Shown here: positions 61,886-64,000 of the stretch, piece after piece | How the letters are laid out: the number at the start of each line of letters is the position of its first letter | How positions within the stretch are numbered: position 1 is the first letter of the stretch | Position numbers and translations under genes: made by a program | NCBI GenBank assembly: GCA_049293015.1 | Contig: JBATSB010000203.1 | Location: 1 to 64,000 of the forward strand | Length of the DNA stretch: 64,000 nucleotides | Direction: 5' to 3' | Source: UBA2330 sp049293015 | GTDB lineage: Bacteria; Bacteroidota; Ignavibacteria; Tepidaquicellales; Tepidaquicellaceae | Notes under the pieces: generated by a model | Databases searched by the model: none | The model's input: only the letters and a program-made list of their open reading frames with translations | Told to the model about the DNA's origin: nothing

Positions 61886-62251
61886 ATGACAGAAGTAAAA
61901 GAATTCATTCCGGGTGTCAGTGAAGATGTGAACATAACTGACAAAGCTATAAAGGAAGTAAAAAAAATAATGGAAGAAAAAAAAGTTCCGGAAAATTACG
62001 GACTAAGAGTAGGAGTAAAAGGCGGCGGATGCTCAGGAATGACATATTCACTTGGATTTGATCCGGATGAGAGAACAGGTGATACAGTCATTGAAAAAGA
62101 CGGTATAAAAATATTTATAGATATGAAAAGCGTACTATATTTATCAGGAACTGAAATAGATTTTACAGACGGGCTGACCGGAAGAGGTTTTGAATTTAAT
62201 AATCCTCAAGCTGTGAAGACATGCGGCTGCGGTAGTTCTTTTGGAGTCTGA
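61886..62251 (+). CDS. A-type Fe-S cluster carrier (IscA/ErpA/SufA family)
   Basis: The 121-residue protein has the A-type carrier signature. It includes ITDKAIKEVKKIMEEKK (about 17-33), LRVGVKGGGCSGMTYSLGF (Cys about 49) and the C-terminal KTCGCGSSFGV (Cys about 113 and 115). These three cysteines hold a bridging Fe-S cluster or iron for delivery to target enzymes. IDFTDGLTGRGFEFNNPQA precedes the Cys pair as expected. It is the third gene of the regulator-desulfurase-carrier unit. Naming it IscA versus ErpA or SufA is not possible from sequence alone. Confidence 0.92.
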   Translation: MTEVKEFIPGVSEDVNITDKAIKEVKKIMEEKKVPENYGLRVGVKGGGCSGMTYSLGFDPDERTGDTVIEKDGIKIFIDMKSVLYLSGTEIDFTDGLTGRGFEFNNPQAVKTCGCGSSFGV

Positions 62252-62361
62252 TTTAATTTGAATAAATAGCTCTAATGAATTACTACTGTAATCAATATAC
62301 TTAAATAATTTACGAGTAAAATAATGTTCAGTATTTTTATGAAAATTAGAAATGATTGCTA

Positions 62362-63120
62362 ATGAAAAGAAGAAAATTTATAATCGGAAGTATTGCAGGA
62401 GCTGGATTGTTTGCTTTCGACAGAAATAAAGTGCTAACTGAAACAGAAAATCAATTAATTAATAATAATCAAAAAGGAGAAATTAGTAAAATGGCTTACG
62501 AATGGAAATTTAATCCAAGACCTTACTCAGACGAAGAAGCAGCAGAACTGCTGGCTGAAGTAATAGATGCTGATACTGCAAACTGGCATTACAATACTCA
62601 TCATAAAGGTTATGTAACTTTTATGAATAAGATCGAAACAGAACTTGAAACTGCAGACAGATCAACTGCAAACGGAAATTACAGTAACGTTGGAGAACTT
62701 AAAAGAAGATTCACATGGAACCATGCAGGTGCATTACTTCATGACGTTTACTGGGAAGTTTTAGGTGGTGACGGCGATACTTCTAAAGGACCTGAAGTAG
62801 TCTCAGCTATTGAAAAAGAATTCGGATCGATAGATAACTGGAAGGCAGATTTTAAAGCTACTGCAATTTCTGCGAAATTGTCAGGCTGGGCTGTTTTGAC
62901 ATATGATCAGCTTTACAGCGAAAGGCTATTAGATATTCTTGTAGATGAGCATCATTATGGTGCTATCTGGGGTGGAATTCCGATAATATGCTGTGATGTG
63001 TTTGAGCATGCTTATTATCACAAAGACGGTCCCGGCAGAGCAACATATATTGATAACTTTTTCAAGAATCTGAACTGGGCTAGGATCAATGATAGGTATA
63101 AAAAGTATGCAGTAAAATAA
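62362..63120 (+). CDS. Fe/Mn superoxide dismutase with Tat-type signal
   Basis: From the ATG at 62362 the 252-residue protein begins MKRRKFIIGSIAGAGLFAF, a twin-arginine signal, followed by a linker and the SOD domain. Ligands of the Fe/Mn site are recognisable in WHYNTHHKGYV, TWNHAGALLHDVYW and DVFEHAYYHKDG, plus the second-shell Trp WEV. The family dismutates superoxide to oxygen and peroxide. The Tat signal suggests export of the folded, metal-loaded enzyme to the periplasm, less usual for Fe/Mn SOD. It is 110 bases after the IscA-like gene, so it may belong to the same oxidative-stress region. A TTG two codons upstream (62356) is a less likely start. Confidence 0.92.
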   Translation: MKRRKFIIGSIAGAGLFAFDRNKVLTETENQLINNNQKGEISKMAYEWKFNPRPYSDEEAAELLAEVIDADTANWHYNTHHKGYVTFMNKIETELETADRSTANGNYSNVGELKRRFTWNHAGALLHDVYWEVLGGDGDTSKGPEVVSAIEKEFGSIDNWKADFKATAISAKLSGWAVLTYDQLYSERLLDILVDEHHYGAIWGGIPIICCDVFEHAYYHKDGPGRATYIDNFFKNLNWARINDRYKKYAVK

Positions 63121-63141
63121 TAAATAATTAATTATTTTGTT

Positions 63142-63166
63142 AAGGGCATTTTATTAATGCCCTTTT
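63142..63166 (+). terminator. Intrinsic terminator of the SOD gene
   Basis: The stem aagggcatt (63142-63150) pairs with aatgccctt (63156-63164), the loop is ttatt, and a T-rich tail follows. It lies 21 bases after the SOD stop. Confidence 0.88.
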
Positions 63167-63196
63167 ATTTATTTACACAATATTAATTTTTAATTC

Positions 63197-63754
63197 TTGA
63201 AAAGATTTTTTGCATCTATAATAATTGTTTTCGTTTTTTCTTCAGTTTTTATTTCCTGTGACAAAAAAAACACAGAACAAACAGAGGTCAATAATAAAGT
63301 TTTCAGTTGGAGACATGAATTAAAAATTTCTGATATACCGGATACACCAGTAAAGGGATTTTTAAAAGGTAAAGAAATCGAATTTAAATATATCAATTTT
63401 GAAGACTGGAGAGGAAGCGGTGACAATGTTTTAAATTTCAGTAATCTGATCCCTAAGAATAGCTGCGGATTTATTGAGAATGATAATTCATTTCAATTGA
63501 TGAAAAAAGCCGGTGAGATAAAAATTGGAGAGTTGATAAAATCCTCATTCGATCAGAATCTTGATGGATTTACTGCATATTATGAAATTGCAGACTCTAC
63601 AAATCCAGTAAAATCAACTGTTGAGTGGAATTGTATCTTAGTTATAACTTCAAAAGAAGAAAAAACTATCAAAGGAAAAATTGCAATGTGTTTCAAGGAT
63701 GATACTAAAAGCTGGATAGCTGGTACATTTGAAGCAATCAGATGTTACAATTAA
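63197..63754 (+). CDS. Hypothetical lipoprotein
   Basis: The 185-residue protein begins with TTG at 63197 and has a lipoprotein signal, FFASIIIVFVFSSVFISCDK, with the lipid-attachment Cys at about residue 21. The mature part is rich in Lys, Glu and Asp and has no motif I recognise; SWRHELKISDIPDTPVKG and CGFIENDNSFQL are its most distinctive segments. A periplasmic outer-membrane-anchored location is likely. Confidence 0.68.
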   Translation: MKRFFASIIIVFVFSSVFISCDKKNTEQTEVNNKVFSWRHELKISDIPDTPVKGFLKGKEIEFKYINFEDWRGSGDNVLNFSNLIPKNSCGFIENDNSFQLMKKAGEIKIGELIKSSFDQNLDGFTAYYEIADSTNPVKSTVEWNCILVITSKEEKTIKGKIAMCFKDDTKSWIAGTFEAIRCYN

Positions 63755-63781
63755 AAAAATAATTAATAACGAATAATATAC

Positions 63782-64000
63782 ATGAAAAAAATTTTATTTT
63801 CTGTTTTTTTTATTTCAGCACTTGTCTTAACAGGCTGTGATAATAAAAATAAGGAAGCTGTAAAAGAAGGTAATGAGAGGGAAAAAGAAATGACAGAATC
63901 GAATGAGAATCAGATTAAAGAGGAAGTTAATAAAAATGAATCTACAAATTCTGAAGACCAGTCAAAAGTTGAAAATGAACTTGGAATGACACCAGGACTT
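63782..64000 (+). CDS. Lipoprotein, truncated at the window edge
   Basis: The open frame starts at ATG 63782 and runs off the right end (73 codons seen). It begins with the signal MKKILFSVFFISALVLTGC, in which LTGC is a good lipobox (Cys residue 19). A highly charged Lys/Glu/Asn linker follows, and the visible part ends ELGMTPGL. The domain that would define function lies outside the window. It follows the previous lipoprotein gene by 27 bases and is probably cotranscribed with it. Confidence 0.75.
   Translation, partial: MKKILFSVFFISALVLTGCDNKNKEAVKEGNEREKEMTESNENQIKEEVNKNESTNSEDQSKVENELGMTPGL

Overview
The window looks like a chromosomal segment of an AT-rich member of the Bacteroidota/Chlorobiota (FCB) group, most like Ignavibacteria or a close relative. 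The main evidence is seven large exported proteins that end in a type IX secretion (T9SS) type A sorting domain, with a YPNPFNP core and a terminal SGVYFYxL...TKKMxLxK block. Supporting evidence is GWxTD and DUF2851 proteins, a TonB receptor with a carboxypeptidase-like N-terminal domain, long-form IspG and IspH, two full-length UvrA proteins, weak Shine-Dalgarno sequences and frequent TTG starts. No T9SS machinery, phage, plasmid or CRISPR genes are visible. The assignment is inferred from protein families; no rRNA is present to confirm it.

Layout. 1-1087: the edge of a truncated beta-propeller gene, then a repeat-rich spacer with a 21-bp minisatellite. 1088-7636 (+): hflX, a DUF6922/AbiEii toxin-antitoxin-like pair, an acyl-CoA dehydrogenase, ispH, a tiny Pmp3-type membrane protein, a beta-carbonic anhydrase and a VOC dioxygenase-like protein, closed by a bidirectional terminator. 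7751-20128 (-): a deoxyhypusine-synthase-like enzyme, a metallo-beta-lactamase-fold lipoprotein, two tandem paralogous T9SS cargo proteins, and a tight block kup > CDP-alcohol phosphatidyltransferase > nucleotidyltransferase > rhomboid > ispG. 20486-25469: a streptothricin-acetyltransferase-like GNAT, a convergent metal-related TonB receptor cluster (receptor, YHS/TRASH-like protein, Cys-rich HYC_CC_PP-like protein) and a RhuM-Fic fusion.

25869-36551: a T9SS propeller gene broken by a 7-bp tandem repeat, a hypothetical exported protein, rimO, a GWxTD protein, a DUF58 protein, a TPR lipoprotein, a DUF2851 protein and an Omp85/BamA-like barrel. 37235-40222: cmk and rpsA, ending in a clear terminator. 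40314-48723: a frameshifted DarG-like macrodomain gene, an M1 aminopeptidase, a predicted outer-membrane barrel and two more T9SS cargo proteins. 48969-56526: a UvrA2-like gene and a canonical uvrA, convergent around a TPR gene, then a TolB-like lipoprotein. 56753-56824: tRNA-Glu with a strong downstream terminator. 56913-59864: a large sortilin-like T9SS protein. 60249-63120: an Fe-S module (Rrf2 regulator with its own operator, cysteine desulfurase, IscA-like carrier) followed by a Tat-exported Fe/Mn superoxide dismutase. The right end holds two lipoproteins, the last one cut by the window edge.

Core housekeeping (MEP isoprenoid genes, translation, DNA repair, Fe-S assembly) is interleaved with envelope and secretion cargo and with several defence or toxin-antitoxin remnants. 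The most distinctive feature is a set of 7-bp tandem repeats at six loci. One lies inside a coding region, where removing a single unit exactly restores the reading frame of a surface protein. There are also inverted-repeat families built from 8-bp words, a 215-bp MITE-like element and a 21-bp/63-bp minisatellite.
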